Source: Brevibacterium sp. 'Marine'
Lineage (GTDB): Bacteria; Actinomycetota; Actinomycetes; Actinomycetales; Brevibacteriaceae
Reading direction: 5' to 3'
Assembly (NCBI RefSeq): GCF_012844365.1
Contig: NZ_CP051626.1
Coordinates: 2,046,001-2,110,000, forward strand
Length of the DNA: 64,000 bases
In this document: piece after piece, positions 18,574 through 26,958 of the stretch
How positions within the stretch are numbered: position 1 is the first letter of the stretch
Layout of the letters: every line of letters begins with the position of its first letter
Position numbers and translations under genes: made by a program
The notes under the pieces: generated by a model
Told to the model about the DNA's origin: nothing
What the model saw: only the letters and a program-made list of their open reading frames with translations
The model's database searches: none

Positions 18574-18592
18574 TTGAGTCAAACACACTCAA
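18574..18592 (-). promoter_or_regulatory. HAIR operator (HspR binding site) upstream of hsp20
   Basis: TTGAGT-N7-ACTCAA is a perfect inverted repeat 27-45 bases upstream of the hsp20 start. It matches the HspR-associated inverted repeat CTTGAGT-N7-ACTCAAG in all but the outermost base of each arm. Confidence 0.85.
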
Positions 18593-18629
18593 CTTTGAAT
18601 TGATTCCGAACTCATGAAATTCTCAGTCT

Positions 18630-19562
18630 GTGAGCCTGGTTCCCATACTCCTCGCCCTCCTTCCCGTCACGGTGCTCATCGCCTTCGGCCTGGTGCTGAA
18701 GAGACTGCCGGGTTTTCGGAGTCCCGAGTTCTGGTCGGGCGCGGAGAAGCTCGCGTACTACTGTCTGCTTCCGGTGCTGCTCTTCACCTCCGTCGCCGAG
18801 GTGGATGTGGCCCATGTCCCGCTCGTGCGGTTGGCGGCGGCGCTCGTCGTTCCCACCGCGGTCGTCTCTGTGGGCATCATTGTGACCCGTCGGGTCATCG
18901 CTCGTGATCTTCCCGCCTTCACCTCTGTTCTGCAGGGAGGCATCCGCTTCAACACCTATATCGGGCTGTCCTTGGCGGGCAGCCTGTTCGGCTCCGAGGG
19001 CAGCGCCGTTGCCGCGATCGTCGCAGCGATCCTCGTCCCCACGGTCAACGTCGTCTCGAGTCTCGGTTTCGAGTTCCTCCGCACCGGGCCGAGCTCGCTG
19101 TTCGCGCTGCTGAGGGCGATCGTGACGAATCCTCTCGTGCTCGGCTGCGTCGCCGGAGCTGCTGCCAACGTCAGCGGGCTGGGCCTGCCCGACGTGGCGT
19201 CCACGGTTCTCGATCCCCTGGCGTCGGCCTCGCTGCCCATCGGTCTGCTGTGCGTCGGTGCCGGCTTGCAGACATTCTCGCTGCGCTCCCATACCCGGGC
19301 CATCATCGCCTCAACGGCGATCAAGCTGCTTCTGCTGCCGGGCCTGTCGCTGGCAGCCCTGGCCCTCTTCGGCGTCCCGACGGTGCCTGCACTGGTCGGA
19401 TTGGTCTTCCAGTCGATTGCGACGGCGAGCTCGGGCTACGTCATGGCGAGGCAGCTCGGGGGAGACGCGAAGCTCATGGCCGCACTCATCGCCGGACAGA
19501 CCGTCATCATGCTCGTCACTCTGCCGGTCGTCCTCCTCATCGGCCAGTCGGTGCTCGGCTGA
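18630..19562 (+). CDS. AEC-family transporter (auxin efflux carrier-like permease)
   Basis: 310 aa integral membrane protein with about ten hydrophobic helices in the two-repeat AEC layout. Features include LVLKRLPGFRSPEFWSGAEK near the N-terminus, AYYCLLPVLLF and the mid-protein FLRTGPSSLFALLRAIVTNP segment. Bacterial members export or import small organic acids such as malate; the substrate here is unknown. The start is GTG. It diverges from hsp20, with the HspR operator in between. Confidence 0.9.
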   Translation: MSLVPILLALLPVTVLIAFGLVLKRLPGFRSPEFWSGAEKLAYYCLLPVLLFTSVAEVDVAHVPLVRLAAALVVPTAVVSVGIIVTRRVIARDLPAFTSVLQGGIRFNTYIGLSLAGSLFGSEGSAVAAIVAAILVPTVNVVSSLGFEFLRTGPSSLFALLRAIVTNPLVLGCVAGAAANVSGLGLPDVASTVLDPLASASLPIGLLCVGAGLQTFSLRSHTRAIIASTAIKLLLLPGLSLAALALFGVPTVPALVGLVFQSIATASSGYVMARQLGGDAKLMAALIAGQTVIMLVTLPVVLLIGQSVLG

Positions 19563-19601
19563 GTACGGAGTCCGGTGCCGACGTCATAGGGGCCGACAGC
19601 A

Positions 19602-19634
19602 CAGCGGCCGACCCCGCACTGGGATCGGCCGCTG
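19602..19634 (+). terminator. Likely terminator of the AEC transporter gene
   Basis: CAGCGGCCGA pairs with TCGGCCGCTG, with three more G-C pairs after one mismatch. It begins 40 bases after the stop. The T-run is poor. Confidence 0.55.
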
Positions 19635-19711
19635 AGTACTCGATTCGAGTCCACCCTCGACTCACGCGACTCGAGATGAGCGCTGAGCCTCAAGTGGTCG
19701 GTCTGCAGATA

Positions 19712-20227
19712 TCACTCGCCGTCGGCGGTGATATCGGGGTGGCGTGAGCCGAGTTCGGAATCGATGCGCAGGACACCGGCACCGTCGGTGCCGACACGCT
19801 CGAGGCGACCGATGATCTCCGAGATGCTCGACTCCTCCTCGACCTGCTCGTCGATGAACCAGTGGAGCAGCGGCAGCACGTCGAGGTCGGCTTCGTCCTG
19901 GGCGGTGCGGTAGAGATTGCGGATGGATTCCGAGACCTTCTCCTCGTGCGCCAGAGCGGCCTTGAAGAAGTCGATCGGCTGCGAGCCGGAGACCTTCGGA
20001 GCGGCGATATCACCGATCTGAGGGGCGAATCCGCGGTCGAGGCAGTGCTGGGTGAACTTCGCGGCGTGCACCTGCTCTTCTTCGGACTGGGCGCGCATCC
20101 AGCGCGTCATTCCGGGCAGATCCTGATCGTCGAGCTGGATGGAGAGCTGGAGGTAGACCAACGAGGCTTCGAGTTCGAGGGTGACCTGCTCGTTGAGGAC
20201 CTTCTGCATAGCGGGGCTCAGGTGCAT
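19712..20227 (-). CDS. Ferritin (non-heme iron storage protein)
   Basis: 171 aa four-helix ferritin. Ferroxidase-centre residues are visible: LNEQVTLELEASLVYLQL (Glu ligands in helix A), EEEQVHAAKF (Glu and His in helix B) and EQVEEE (helix D). It stores iron and detoxifies Fe(II). ATG follows AAAGGAGTAA. Upstream is a short inverted repeat (AGGCGGA-N5-TCCGCCT) at 20249-20267 in the presumed leader. I see no clear IdeR/DtxR-type iron box. Confidence 0.95.
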   Translation of the reverse strand: MHLSPAMQKVLNEQVTLELEASLVYLQLSIQLDDQDLPGMTRWMRAQSEEEQVHAAKFTQHCLDRGFAPQIGDIAAPKVSGSQPIDFFKAALAHEEKVSESIRNLYRTAQDEADLDVLPLLHWFIDEQVEEESSISEIIGRLERVGTDGAGVLRIDSELGSRHPDITADGE

Positions 20228-20248
20228 CTGTTACTCCTTTGCTGTTCG

Positions 20249-20267
20249 AGGCGGATCCATTCCGCCT
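20249..20267 (-). promoter_or_regulatory. Inverted repeat in the ferritin leader
   Basis: AGGCGGA-TCCAT-TCCGCCT lies 22-40 bases before the ferritin start. It could be an operator or an RNA hairpin close to the ribosome site. TATTCT just upstream is a plausible -10. Confidence 0.4.
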
Positions 20268-20396
20268 GCTTAGAGAATATCCTGACACCTTTTCTAGAAC
20301 CGTTCCAGTGTGGAAAGGCTCGGCAAACTCTGCCCAGGTTTGCCATACCTGTCCCCGTCCGTCCCGCGCTGCGCCGACTCCGGCGCGACGTTCCGC

Positions 20397-21830
20397 TCAG
20401 AGCTCCGGCCGCCGACGGTGGTGACCGGTCGCCGATTCGAAGGCATGAGCGACTCGGAGCAGTTCGACGTCAGCGCCCGGTTTCGCCACGATCTGCACAC
20501 CCACCGGCAGGCCGGAGGCCGAGAATCCTGCCGGCACCGAGATCGCGGGGCACCCGGTCGCCGAGATCAGGCACAGGGCCCGCATCCAATCGAGGTAGTT
20601 CTCCAACTGCACACCGTTGATCTGCGTCGGATATTCGATGTCGGCATCGAACGGCAGGACCTGGCAGGTAGTGAGCACGAGGACATCGTGTCCGGCGAAG
20701 TATCGGTCGATCTCACCGTGGAGGCGGGTGCGTGCGGATTCGGCCGCAACCACCTCGGCGCCGGTGAGATCGAGGCCCATGCGGATATTCCACCTGACCG
20801 ATTCCTTGATGTGCTCCGGGTGCGCTTCATACAGCCCGCCCCAGGACCCGACGAAGTCGAGGGCACGGCGCACATTGAATACCTCATCGGCGTCCGTGAG
20901 ATTCGGAATCTCCGCGTCCACCTGCGCGCCGAGACCGCTGAACACCTGAGCCGTGGAGGCGACGATGTCCTTCACCTCGGCCTCGACAGGCAGCAGTCCG
21001 TCCAGGTCGGGGCTGAATCCGACCCGAAGACCGGTGAGGTCGGGGGAGTGGTCGGCGGCACGAGCGAATTCCGGGAGGTCGAAGACTCTGCCCGATTCCA
21101 GGATCGATGCCGGCGCCGAGGGGTGCGGCCCTGAGGCCACCGACATCAGTAGTGCGACATCCGAGACCGTGCGTGCCATGAACCCGCTCTGCCCAAGCCA
21201 CGCATAGGGGTTGCCCGGGGCAGTGTGCGGGATGCGGCCGTTGCTCGGTCGCAACCCGACGACGTTGTTGAACGATGCGGGCGAACGCAGTGATCCGCCC
21301 ATGTCCGATCCGTCCCCGGAGGCTTGGATCCCGGCCGCGAGCACCGCCCCCACTCCGCCGGAGGACCCCGATGCCGATTTCGTTCGGTCGTAGGGGTTCA
21401 CCGTCGTGCCGAACACCTCGTTGAAGGTGTGCGAACCGGCGGCGAACTCGGGGACATTCGTCTTGCCCGTCGTCGTGATCCCGGCGGCTTTGAGTCGGGC
21501 GATGATGAGCGCATCCGATTCGGGAACCCGATCGGCCATGAGCGGCGATCCCCAAGTCGTGCGCATTCCCGCAGTGTCGTGAGTGTCCTTGTGCGTCATC
21601 GGCACCCCGTGCAGGGGCCCGAAGCTCTCACCGCGAGCGGTCGCTGAGTCCGCCGCCTCGGCCTGGGCGAACGCGGCCTCGTCGTCACGGGTGACGACGG
21701 CATTGAGGACGGGGTTGACTGCGTCGATGCGGTCGAGGTGGACCTGCAGTGCTTCACGGGCGGAGACCTCTTTGGCGGCGATCCGGGCGGCCAGTTCACG
21801 GGTCGACCACCACAGCATCTCCTCACTCAT
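20397..21830 (-). CDS. Amidase (amidase-signature family)
   Basis: 477 aa amidase hydrolysing a small amide or carbamoyl compound to acid and ammonia. The Ser-cisSer-Lys triad is visible: Lys in PMTHKDTHD (about residue 82), the cis Ser in SASGSSGGVG, and the nucleophile Ser in DMGGSLRSPASF. PSNGRIP follows, as in the family. It overlaps the upstream M20 hydrolase gene by 4 bp (ATGA) and is last in a four-gene operon headed by a membrane pair, suggesting uptake followed by stepwise amide-bond hydrolysis. Confidence 0.93.
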   Translation of the reverse strand: MSEEMLWWSTRELAARIAAKEVSAREALQVHLDRIDAVNPVLNAVVTRDDEAAFAQAEAADSATARGESFGPLHGVPMTHKDTHDTAGMRTTWGSPLMADRVPESDALIIARLKAAGITTTGKTNVPEFAAGSHTFNEVFGTTVNPYDRTKSASGSSGGVGAVLAAGIQASGDGSDMGGSLRSPASFNNVVGLRPSNGRIPHTAPGNPYAWLGQSGFMARTVSDVALLMSVASGPHPSAPASILESGRVFDLPEFARAADHSPDLTGLRVGFSPDLDGLLPVEAEVKDIVASTAQVFSGLGAQVDAEIPNLTDADEVFNVRRALDFVGSWGGLYEAHPEHIKESVRWNIRMGLDLTGAEVVAAESARTRLHGEIDRYFAGHDVLVLTTCQVLPFDADIEYPTQINGVQLENYLDWMRALCLISATGCPAISVPAGFSASGLPVGVQIVAKPGADVELLRVAHAFESATGHHRRRPEL

Positions 21831-23068
21831 GCGCGGTCCTTTCCGACCTTGCTCAGCACTGCTGACAGCGCGGCTCGGATGCCCGTCTCGAGCGTGGTTT
21901 CGACATCGTCAGGAGCGAAGAACGGGGAGTGGTTGCCGGCCGGGGTCTGTCCGCCTTCGAATTTCGCAGGGGAGTAGCCGCCGAAGAACCAGTAGACGTA
22001 CGGCACACCGATGTCATCTCCGAACGCTCCGACATCCTCGCTGCCGGTGGCAGGCTCGGTCAGGTGGACCTGCTCGGCACCGAGCTCGGCTCCGACGTGA
22101 GTGAGGAACGACTCGGTTTCGTCGGGGTCGTTGAAGCAGCGCGGGAACCGATACATCTCCTCGATCTCCGGTTCCGGGGCGCCGGAAGCCTGCGCCTCGG
22201 CGAGAATGATGCGGCGGACCCGGTCGAGGACGACTGCGCGGACCTCCTCGGTGAAGGTGCGGATATTGAGTTTGAACTCGGCGGAGTCCGGGATGATGTT
22301 CTCCTTGAGCCCGCCGTGGAACGTGCCGACGGTGACGACGGACATGTCGCGGCCGGAGATCTCACGGGACACGACCGACTGGAGCCGGGTGATCATATAG
22401 GCGCCGAGGACGATCGGGTCGATCGCATTCTCCGGTTGGGATCCGTGCGCCTGTTTGCCCTTGACGATCACGCGCAGGCAGTCGGACATCGCCATGGCGG
22501 TGCCGCTGCTGGCGTAGATGTGGCCGGCCGTTCCGGGCCACACATGCTGACCGAAGATGACTTCGGGGCGCACGATCTCATCCCAGAGTCCGTCGTCGAG
22601 CATGGCCCGCGCACCTTGGCCGGTCTCTTCCCCCGGCTGGAAGATCATGACGACCGTGCCCGACCACAGGTCCTTGTGTGTGACGAGGTGCTTGGCGAGG
22701 TAGAGCCCGACGGTGATGTGCGTGTCGTGGCCGCAGCCGTGCATGACCTTCGTGGTCTCCCCGTCGGGCAGAGTGCCCTCTGCAGCGGAGGCGTAGTCGA
22801 GTCCGGTGTCCTCGCTGATCGGCAGGCCGTCGATGTCGGCGCGGTAGCCGATGACGGGCCCGTCGCCGTTGTCGATCACGGCGACGACGCCGGTTCCGCC
22901 AAAGGTGCGGGTGGTCAGTCCGAGGGCGTGGAGGCGGGAGGCGATCTCGGCGGCGGTGTTCGTCTCCTGCATCGACAGCTCGGGAGTGCGGTGGAAGTGT
23001 TTGTAGTCGGCAATCGTCTGGTCGAGATCGGCGCTGATCGACGCGCGGAGAGCGGGGTTGAGCGACAT
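21827..23068 (-). CDS. M20-family amidohydrolase
   Basis: 413 aa metal-dependent amidohydrolase of the aminoacylase / IAA-amino-acid hydrolase type. The metal-site motifs are GCGHDTHITVG, GEETGQGARAML with the catalytic Glu, and HVWPGTAGHIY. It likely removes an acyl group or cleaves an amide from an amino-acid conjugate. The ATG (MSLNPALRAS) was chosen because GAAAGGA lies just upstream, ten codons inside a longer frame. It lies 94 bp after the transporter pair and overlaps the amidase. Confidence 0.93.
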   Translation of the reverse strand: MSLNPALRASISADLDQTIADYKHFHRTPELSMQETNTAAEIASRLHALGLTTRTFGGTGVVAVIDNGDGPVIGYRADIDGLPISEDTGLDYASAAEGTLPDGETTKVMHGCGHDTHITVGLYLAKHLVTHKDLWSGTVVMIFQPGEETGQGARAMLDDGLWDEIVRPEVIFGQHVWPGTAGHIYASSGTAMAMSDCLRVIVKGKQAHGSQPENAIDPIVLGAYMITRLQSVVSREISGRDMSVVTVGTFHGGLKENIIPDSAEFKLNIRTFTEEVRAVVLDRVRRIILAEAQASGAPEPEIEEMYRFPRCFNDPDETESFLTHVGAELGAEQVHLTEPATGSEDVGAFGDDIGVPYVYWFFGGYSPAKFEGGQTPAGNHSPFFAPDDVETTLETGIRAALSAVLSKVGKDRA

Positions 23069-23162
23069 GATGTCCTTTCGGCAGTGGTGTGGTGCCATCT
23101 TGGCAGGAATTCTCGAATGCGGAGGTCAGTCTCGGAGACTGAGCGACAGGGGCATGGTGTCG

Positions 23163-23900
23163 TCAGTTGATGCCGACGGTATCGGTGCCGTCGCCGCCCG
23201 ACCTCTTGTCCGTGACCGATTTGTTGCGGGTGAACCAGGTGATGAGGATGGTCAGGAACACGACGATCGCGACGTCGCCGGGCGCGAGCACGGGAACCAG
23301 CCGGACGAGGACGAGGATGACCAGAGCCGCCATACCGAGGGCGATGAGCGTCGACTTGAGCTGCTTGAGGGACGCGATGAGCTGGACGGTGACACCGCCG
23401 AGGATGGCCGGGAGGATGTAGAGCTTCGCGACGAGGGTGGCCGACTCGGGGATGAGGGTGACGAGCCACGTGCCGAGGATGCCGACGAAGATGACCATCG
23501 AGGTGACGTGGATGATCGCCGCCCCGCAGATGGCCATCGTCGCCGCATATTCGCCCTTGCGGGTGCCGGGCTTCGCCCCGATCGCGTCCTGAGCGACGAT
23601 GGCCGAGGGCAGCAGCTTGTTCGAGACGTTGCCGATCATGAAGGCCTGGTACATTCCGGCGGGTCCGAGGATCGGGAAGTAGGTGAGAGGTTCGACGATG
23701 TAGAAGACGCCGTAGACGGCGAACACGGCGAGGAACCCCGTGAGGATCTCACCGAGGTCGATGTTCGCGTCTGCGACGAAGATCAGATAGAACGGCACCG
23801 AGGTGGCGATGAGGAATCCGATGAACAGCGTGATCGAGCCCCACCGGCTGGTGGTGCGCTCGAACGCCGCGTGCGAGGGTGATGTGATGATCGATGACAT
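23163..23900 (-). CDS. Nucleoside-recognition (Gate) domain membrane protein, transporter subunit
   Basis: 245 aa membrane protein with about seven hydrophobic helices. The central PLTYFPILGPAGMYQAFMIG and NVSNKLLPSAIVAQDAIG resemble the Gate/SpmB/YjiG family. It follows the other membrane gene by only 9 bp, so the two probably form a heteromeric permease like YjiH-YjiG, which in Escherichia coli sits next to the isoaspartyl dipeptidase gene iadA. The hydrolases downstream here suggest import of a peptide-like or acylated amino-acid substrate. The substrate itself is not predictable. Confidence 0.8.
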   Translation of the reverse strand: MSSIITSPSHAAFERTTSRWGSITLFIGFLIATSVPFYLIFVADANIDLGEILTGFLAVFAVYGVFYIVEPLTYFPILGPAGMYQAFMIGNVSNKLLPSAIVAQDAIGAKPGTRKGEYAATMAICGAAIIHVTSMVIFVGILGTWLVTLIPESATLVAKLYILPAILGGVTVQLIASLKQLKSTLIALGMAALVILVLVRLVPVLAPGDVAIVVFLTILITWFTRNKSVTDKRSGGDGTDTVGIN

Positions 23901-23909
23901 ATTCTCTCC

Positions 23910-24656
23910 TCAGGCTTCGGGCAGTCCGAGCCCGGCATAGTGGGCGAAATACGCGGCGACGAGGCCGATGAGCAGGGAGAATCCCAGTCCCCATTCCTTC
24001 AGCCAGTTCTGTTTGAGTGTCTTGGCCAGCAGCAGGCAGATGCTCATCACGACTGCCGAGACGATGACGGCGATGACGTGCGCCGGCGATTTCGGCAGCT
24101 CACGGAAGGTCAGGGCCGCGAAGGCCGCGAGCAGTGCCGCGCCCGGGATGATCGACATGAGTGCCGGATTGACCTTCTCGAGTTTGTGGGAGCTGCGCTT
24201 GAAGATCGGGGTGAGGATGAGAGTGGAGATCATCCAGCCGGCTCCCGAGAGGCTCATCGCCATGAGAGCCACGATGAAGACCCCGCGGGTGAAGGTCTCA
24301 TCACCGAGGTTGGCGCCCATGGTGCCTGCAGCCAGCGACGCAGAGGCCACCTCGGTGGCGGCGGAGCCGATGAGCCCGACCCTGACGATGACCGGGGGAG
24401 TGCCGAAGAGCGGCAGCAGGGCGATGGCGACGAGGACCACCGACAGTGACGGTCCGATTGCGGCGACACCACCGGCGCGGAAGGCCGACCTGACCTCCTG
24501 TTGGCTCATTCCCGCCGACTCGGCGTTCTTCTTCACGGCGGTCATGTAGATGAGCGATTGGACGACGACGACAGCCATCACCGCCAACGCGAGTATCCAG
24601 AGAATCGGTGCATTTGCGAGGCCGATGTAGTCGGCCGAACCGCTGGCCACTGTCAT
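23910..24656 (-). CDS. DUF5058-like membrane protein, transporter subunit
   Basis: 248 aa membrane protein with six to seven helices. A loop with KKNAESAGMSQQEVRSAFRA and the internal GSAATEVASASLAAGTMGAN match what I recall of the DUF5058 family, which co-occurs with nucleoside-recognition proteins and amidohydrolases; that family name is from memory. It is first in the operon, and a TGGTATACCA palindrome lies 55-64 bases upstream. Confidence 0.75.
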   Translation of the reverse strand: MTVASGSADYIGLANAPILWILALAVMAVVVVQSLIYMTAVKKNAESAGMSQQEVRSAFRAGGVAAIGPSLSVVLVAIALLPLFGTPPVIVRVGLIGSAATEVASASLAAGTMGANLGDETFTRGVFIVALMAMSLSGAGWMISTLILTPIFKRSSHKLEKVNPALMSIIPGAALLAAFAALTFRELPKSPAHVIAVIVSAVVMSICLLLAKTLKQNWLKEWGLGFSLLIGLVAAYFAHYAGLGLPEA

Positions 24657-24710
24657 GGTCAGCTCCTCACTTCATTGTCGAGCAGCAGGGGCCCGAGTGG
24701 CAGGTCACAT

Positions 24711-24720
24711 TGGTATACCA
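24711..24720. promoter_or_regulatory. TGGTATACCA palindrome, GntR/FCD-type operator candidate
   Basis: A perfect 10-bp palindrome lies in the gap between the transporter-hydrolase operon and a plus-strand gene. It fits the TNGTNNACNA half-site pattern common for FadR/FCD regulators of the GntR family. No such regulator gene is in the window. Confidence 0.5.
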
Positions 24721-24789
24721 TCACGCGGGACGCAGGGACAACATATACTGACCGAACGGGCAGGGCCACCGTTTGGCCGGAAGATCTCA

Positions 24790-25302
24790 TTGTCCGAGAC
24801 GCTGCGGCGAGTCCGTGCTTCCGATCTGAATCGGACGAGCGGTGCCGGAGAGTGGACGAATGCCGAGCTCATCAATCACCTGATCGGCGATGGAGTCCTC
24901 TATACGCTGCTGCTGGGGCAGGCGAGCACTGCGAAGGTCGAAGCCACCAGGGGAGTCGATCACCTCGGCAACGACAGGCTCGAATCATTCTGGGCTCACG
25001 AGACAGCATTCAGAACGCTCGCTGAGGAGTGCGATCTGCAGGTGCCGGTCGCACATCGGATCGGGAACATTCCCGGCGCGCAGCTGGTGCAGATGCGCAT
25101 CCTCGAGCTAGCCCAACATGCCGCAGATCTCTCACGCGGCACCGGTCACGATTGGCCGGTCGACGAGAGCCTCGCCGCGTTCATCGTCGAGGAACTCGGC
25201 GATCTCATCATCGCCCTCGGCGCCGAGGGCGGATACAGGCCGCCGCGCCCGCTCGACAAGGGCGCCTCGGCCGCTCAGCGGGTGCTGCTGTCGGGTCGGT
25301 GA
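24790..25302 (+). CDS. DinB-like / TIGR03086-type putative metal-binding protein
   Basis: 170 aa if begun at TTG (24790, with GGAAG nearby); a longer frame from ATG 24655 adds residues that do not look like protein. The body resembles the mycothiol-dependent maleylpyruvate isomerase/DinB four-helix fold: EWTNAELINHLIGDG carries the first His and ELAQHAADLSRGTGHDW the last His. Relative to family members the first helix looks about 15 residues short, so the start is uncertain and N-terminal loss is possible. Function unknown. Confidence 0.65.
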   Translation: MSETLRRVRASDLNRTSGAGEWTNAELINHLIGDGVLYTLLLGQASTAKVEATRGVDHLGNDRLESFWAHETAFRTLAEECDLQVPVAHRIGNIPGAQLVQMRILELAQHAADLSRGTGHDWPVDESLAAFIVEELGDLIIALGAEGGYRPPRPLDKGASAAQRVLLSGR

Positions 25303-25322
25303 CCGGTTCAAACCCGTCACCG
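25297..25322. terminator. Possible terminator between convergent genes
   Basis: CGGTGAC pairs with GTCACCG, extended by GGT/ACC after a mismatch. It sits at the end of the DinB-like gene and 17 bases past the DUF4442 gene. Confidence 0.35.
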
Positions 25323-25339
25323 GATGGAGGCGGGATGGC

Positions 25340-25858
25340 TCAGCGCTTCTTCGGTGAGATGTACATGGTGATGCGTGCCGTGACGAATGCGGTGCCCTCA
25401 GCGTCGATGACGTCGACGGGGACGACCATGTCGAACTTCTCGTCGCCGAATTCAGGGATCGCCTCAAGGCGGGTGACGGCCGTAATCTCTCCCTTGCTGG
25501 CCTTGGCGTTGTACTCCACGGTCATTCCCGCAGGGATCCAGCGGTGTGTGAGCGGCACGGTCGTTTCGGTCATGACACCGGCGGCGACCTCGGCCATATT
25601 GCACGATGCGATCGCATGATAGGTGCCGATGTGGTTGTGCATTCCGCGACGGTTCGGTGCAGTGACGCGGCACAGGCCCGGGCGGAGCTCTCTGATCTGC
25701 GGTCGCACGGTGCGGAAATAGGGTGCCTTGAAGGAGATGGCCTGAGAGAACAGCCAGGAGCCCACGCGACCGCCCAGCGGCATCTCCTGCATCTTCTTCC
25801 AGAGCTTGAAGGTGGGTGCCGGGTCGGTGTTCTGCGCGGCTGCGGTGTCTGCGTTCAT
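25340..25858 (-). CDS. DUF4442 hotdog-fold protein, putative acyl-CoA thioesterase
   Basis: 172 aa. The hotdog signature is MHNHIGTYHAIASCNMAEVAAGV, followed by strands IPAGMTVEYNAKA and ARITMYISPKK. DUF4442 members belong to the thioesterase superfamily; no enzyme activity is proven for this one. A TACTGTTCAGTA palindrome 27-38 bases upstream suggests control by a TetR-type repressor, as for many fatty-acid genes. Confidence 0.85.
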   Translation of the reverse strand: MNADTAAAQNTDPAPTFKLWKKMQEMPLGGRVGSWLFSQAISFKAPYFRTVRPQIRELRPGLCRVTAPNRRGMHNHIGTYHAIASCNMAEVAAGVMTETTVPLTHRWIPAGMTVEYNAKASKGEITAVTRLEAIPEFGDEKFDMVVPVDVIDAEGTAFVTARITMYISPKKR

Positions 25859-25884
25859 GGGTGCACCTCTGCTGTGAGCTGAGT

Positions 25885-25896
25885 TACTGTTCAGTA
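25885..25896. promoter_or_regulatory. TACTGTTCAGTA palindrome upstream of the DUF4442 gene
   Basis: A perfect 12-bp palindrome just upstream of the DUF4442 start overlaps the last codons of the decayed DUF1801 gene. Position and form suit a TetR-family operator overlapping the transcription start. Confidence 0.5.
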
Positions 25897-26202
25897 CAGA
25901 CTAGCATTCGCCCCATTCGGCCCGCGCTCTTCATAGTCGCCGGTGAGATAGATCGTGTGTTGGCGTGCAGCAGGGGAGTAGGCGAGCACCGGCATTGTGC
26001 CGCCATGTCCGGACTCATAGCGATACTCGACCTCACCGAACCCGATATTGCGCGAAGCTCACACCACGGGTACTTCGCCGGAGATCTCTGCGAGGATCTC
26101 GCACAGGCGATCGGCCTCGGCGCGCCTGGGGCCGCCTGCATGGTCGAGCACCTCATCGACGGGTTCACCTGTCGTTCGCATCGCCGGCTGCCTCGTCGCC
26201 AT
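25891..26202 (-). pseudogene. Decayed DUF1801 (YdhG-like) gene with an internal TGA and lost C-terminus
   Basis: Read through, the frame gives about 103 codons. It starts at ATG after a good AAGGAGA site, with PRRAEADRLCEILAEISGE and, after the break, IGFGEVEYRYESG. These match DUF1801 (usual form ...GEEPVLWGPSIVGFGSYHYRYASG). A TGA at 26059-26061 sits exactly where the conserved Trp (TGG) belongs. After about 55 more codons the frame ends in the DUF4442 promoter, and the family's last about 45 residues are missing. Two independent defects point to a dead gene, though one base could be a sequencing error. Confidence 0.8.
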
Positions 26203-26360
26203 TCCGTCTCCTTATGTCGGACTGACGGATCCCAACGCGAACCGTCGAATTCAACTGTATTCAGACACCCCGGGGAGTTGCTCCATATCTGTGCTTAACA
26301 TAATGTATATTATCGGCGTTGCTCACGAGAGACGCGGCAGTGCACAGAAATAGGTGTACG
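26203..26360. other. Non-coding gap with AT-rich patch
   Basis: No gene is seen. The near-palindrome ATAATGTATATTAT at 26300-26313 is strikingly AT-rich for this genome and could be an old promoter or operator for the decayed DUF1801 gene. Confidence 0.35.
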
Positions 26361-26402
26361 GAAATGGCCGCGAGCGACGCACGTATCGCTCGCGGCCATT
26401 TC
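26361..26402 (-). terminator. Terminator of the Rpf-type gene
   Basis: A perfect 17-bp inverted repeat (GAAATGGCCGCGAGCGA and its complement) with an 8-base loop lies 54 bases beyond the gene's stop. Confidence 0.75.
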
Positions 26403-26455
26403 ACGATCACAGCCCACGTGTTCGTGCTCAGTGATCGTCAGATCATCGTGCGGTA

Positions 26456-26923
26456 TCAGCTGCCGACGGTGACGTTGCCGCCGAGGCCGACCTTGCCGCT
26501 GTCGTCCGAGCCGCCATCGTCCTTCTTGCCGTCATCTCCGGACCCGCCGCCGTCATCGGCTGCACCGTTGGACTTCGTCAGTCCGGCTTTCTCGCCGCAC
26601 ACTGGCCACGCGCCCGGACCCTGCTCCTTGAGCACCTTCTGAGCGATGTGGATCTGCCATTCCTTGCTGTGCTCGTCCGCGGTGCCCGAACCGCCGAAGG
26701 CGTTCCAGGTCTGCTTGGAGAACTGCAGTCCGCCGTAGTATCCGTTTCCGGTGTTGATGTGCCAGTCTCCGCCGGATTCGCATTCGGCGACCTTGTCCCA
26801 GACGCCCTTCTCAGATGCCTGTGCCGGCTGCGCCGCGCTCATTCCGGTCAGTCCGGCGGCTGCGACAGCGCCGGCGCCGACGAGCAGGGCGGCCTTGCGG
26901 AGGCTTGTGCTGTAGAGGTTCAC
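26456..26923 (-). CDS. Secreted Rpf-type (transglycosylase-like) peptidoglycan hydrolase
   Basis: 155 aa. A signal peptide ([17 protein letters not shown], ending near AQPAQA) leads to a resuscitation-promoting-factor domain: [20 protein letters not shown], then [17 protein letters not shown]. The catalytic Glu is in AECESGG. A Gly/Asp/Lys-rich tail follows, with no LysM or other wall-binding domain. It should cut septal peptidoglycan during growth or regrowth. GTG was chosen for GGAGAAG six bases upstream, nine codons inside a longer frame. TAAC boxes spaced by 11 bp lie upstream. Confidence 0.92.
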   Translation of the reverse strand: MNLYSTSLRKAALLVGAGAVAAAGLTGMSAAQPAQASEKGVWDKVAECESGGDWHINTGNGYYGGLQFSKQTWNAFGGSGTADEHSKEWQIHIAQKVLKEQGPGAWPVCGEKAGLTKSNGAADDGGGSGDDGKKDDGGSDDSGKVGLGGNVTVGS

Positions 26924-26958
26924 TGTGTCTTCTCCAAAGTACGACTGCATTTCGGTTC

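Noticed and set aside
20228..20396. IdeR/DtxR iron box upstream of ferritin
   Set aside because: No convincing TTAGGTTAGNCTAACCTAA-like palindrome is present; only an unrelated short inverted repeat.
25884..26168. 94-codon minus-strand frame
   Set aside because: It is out of frame with the recognisable DUF1801 remnant, has no motif and has no ribosome site.
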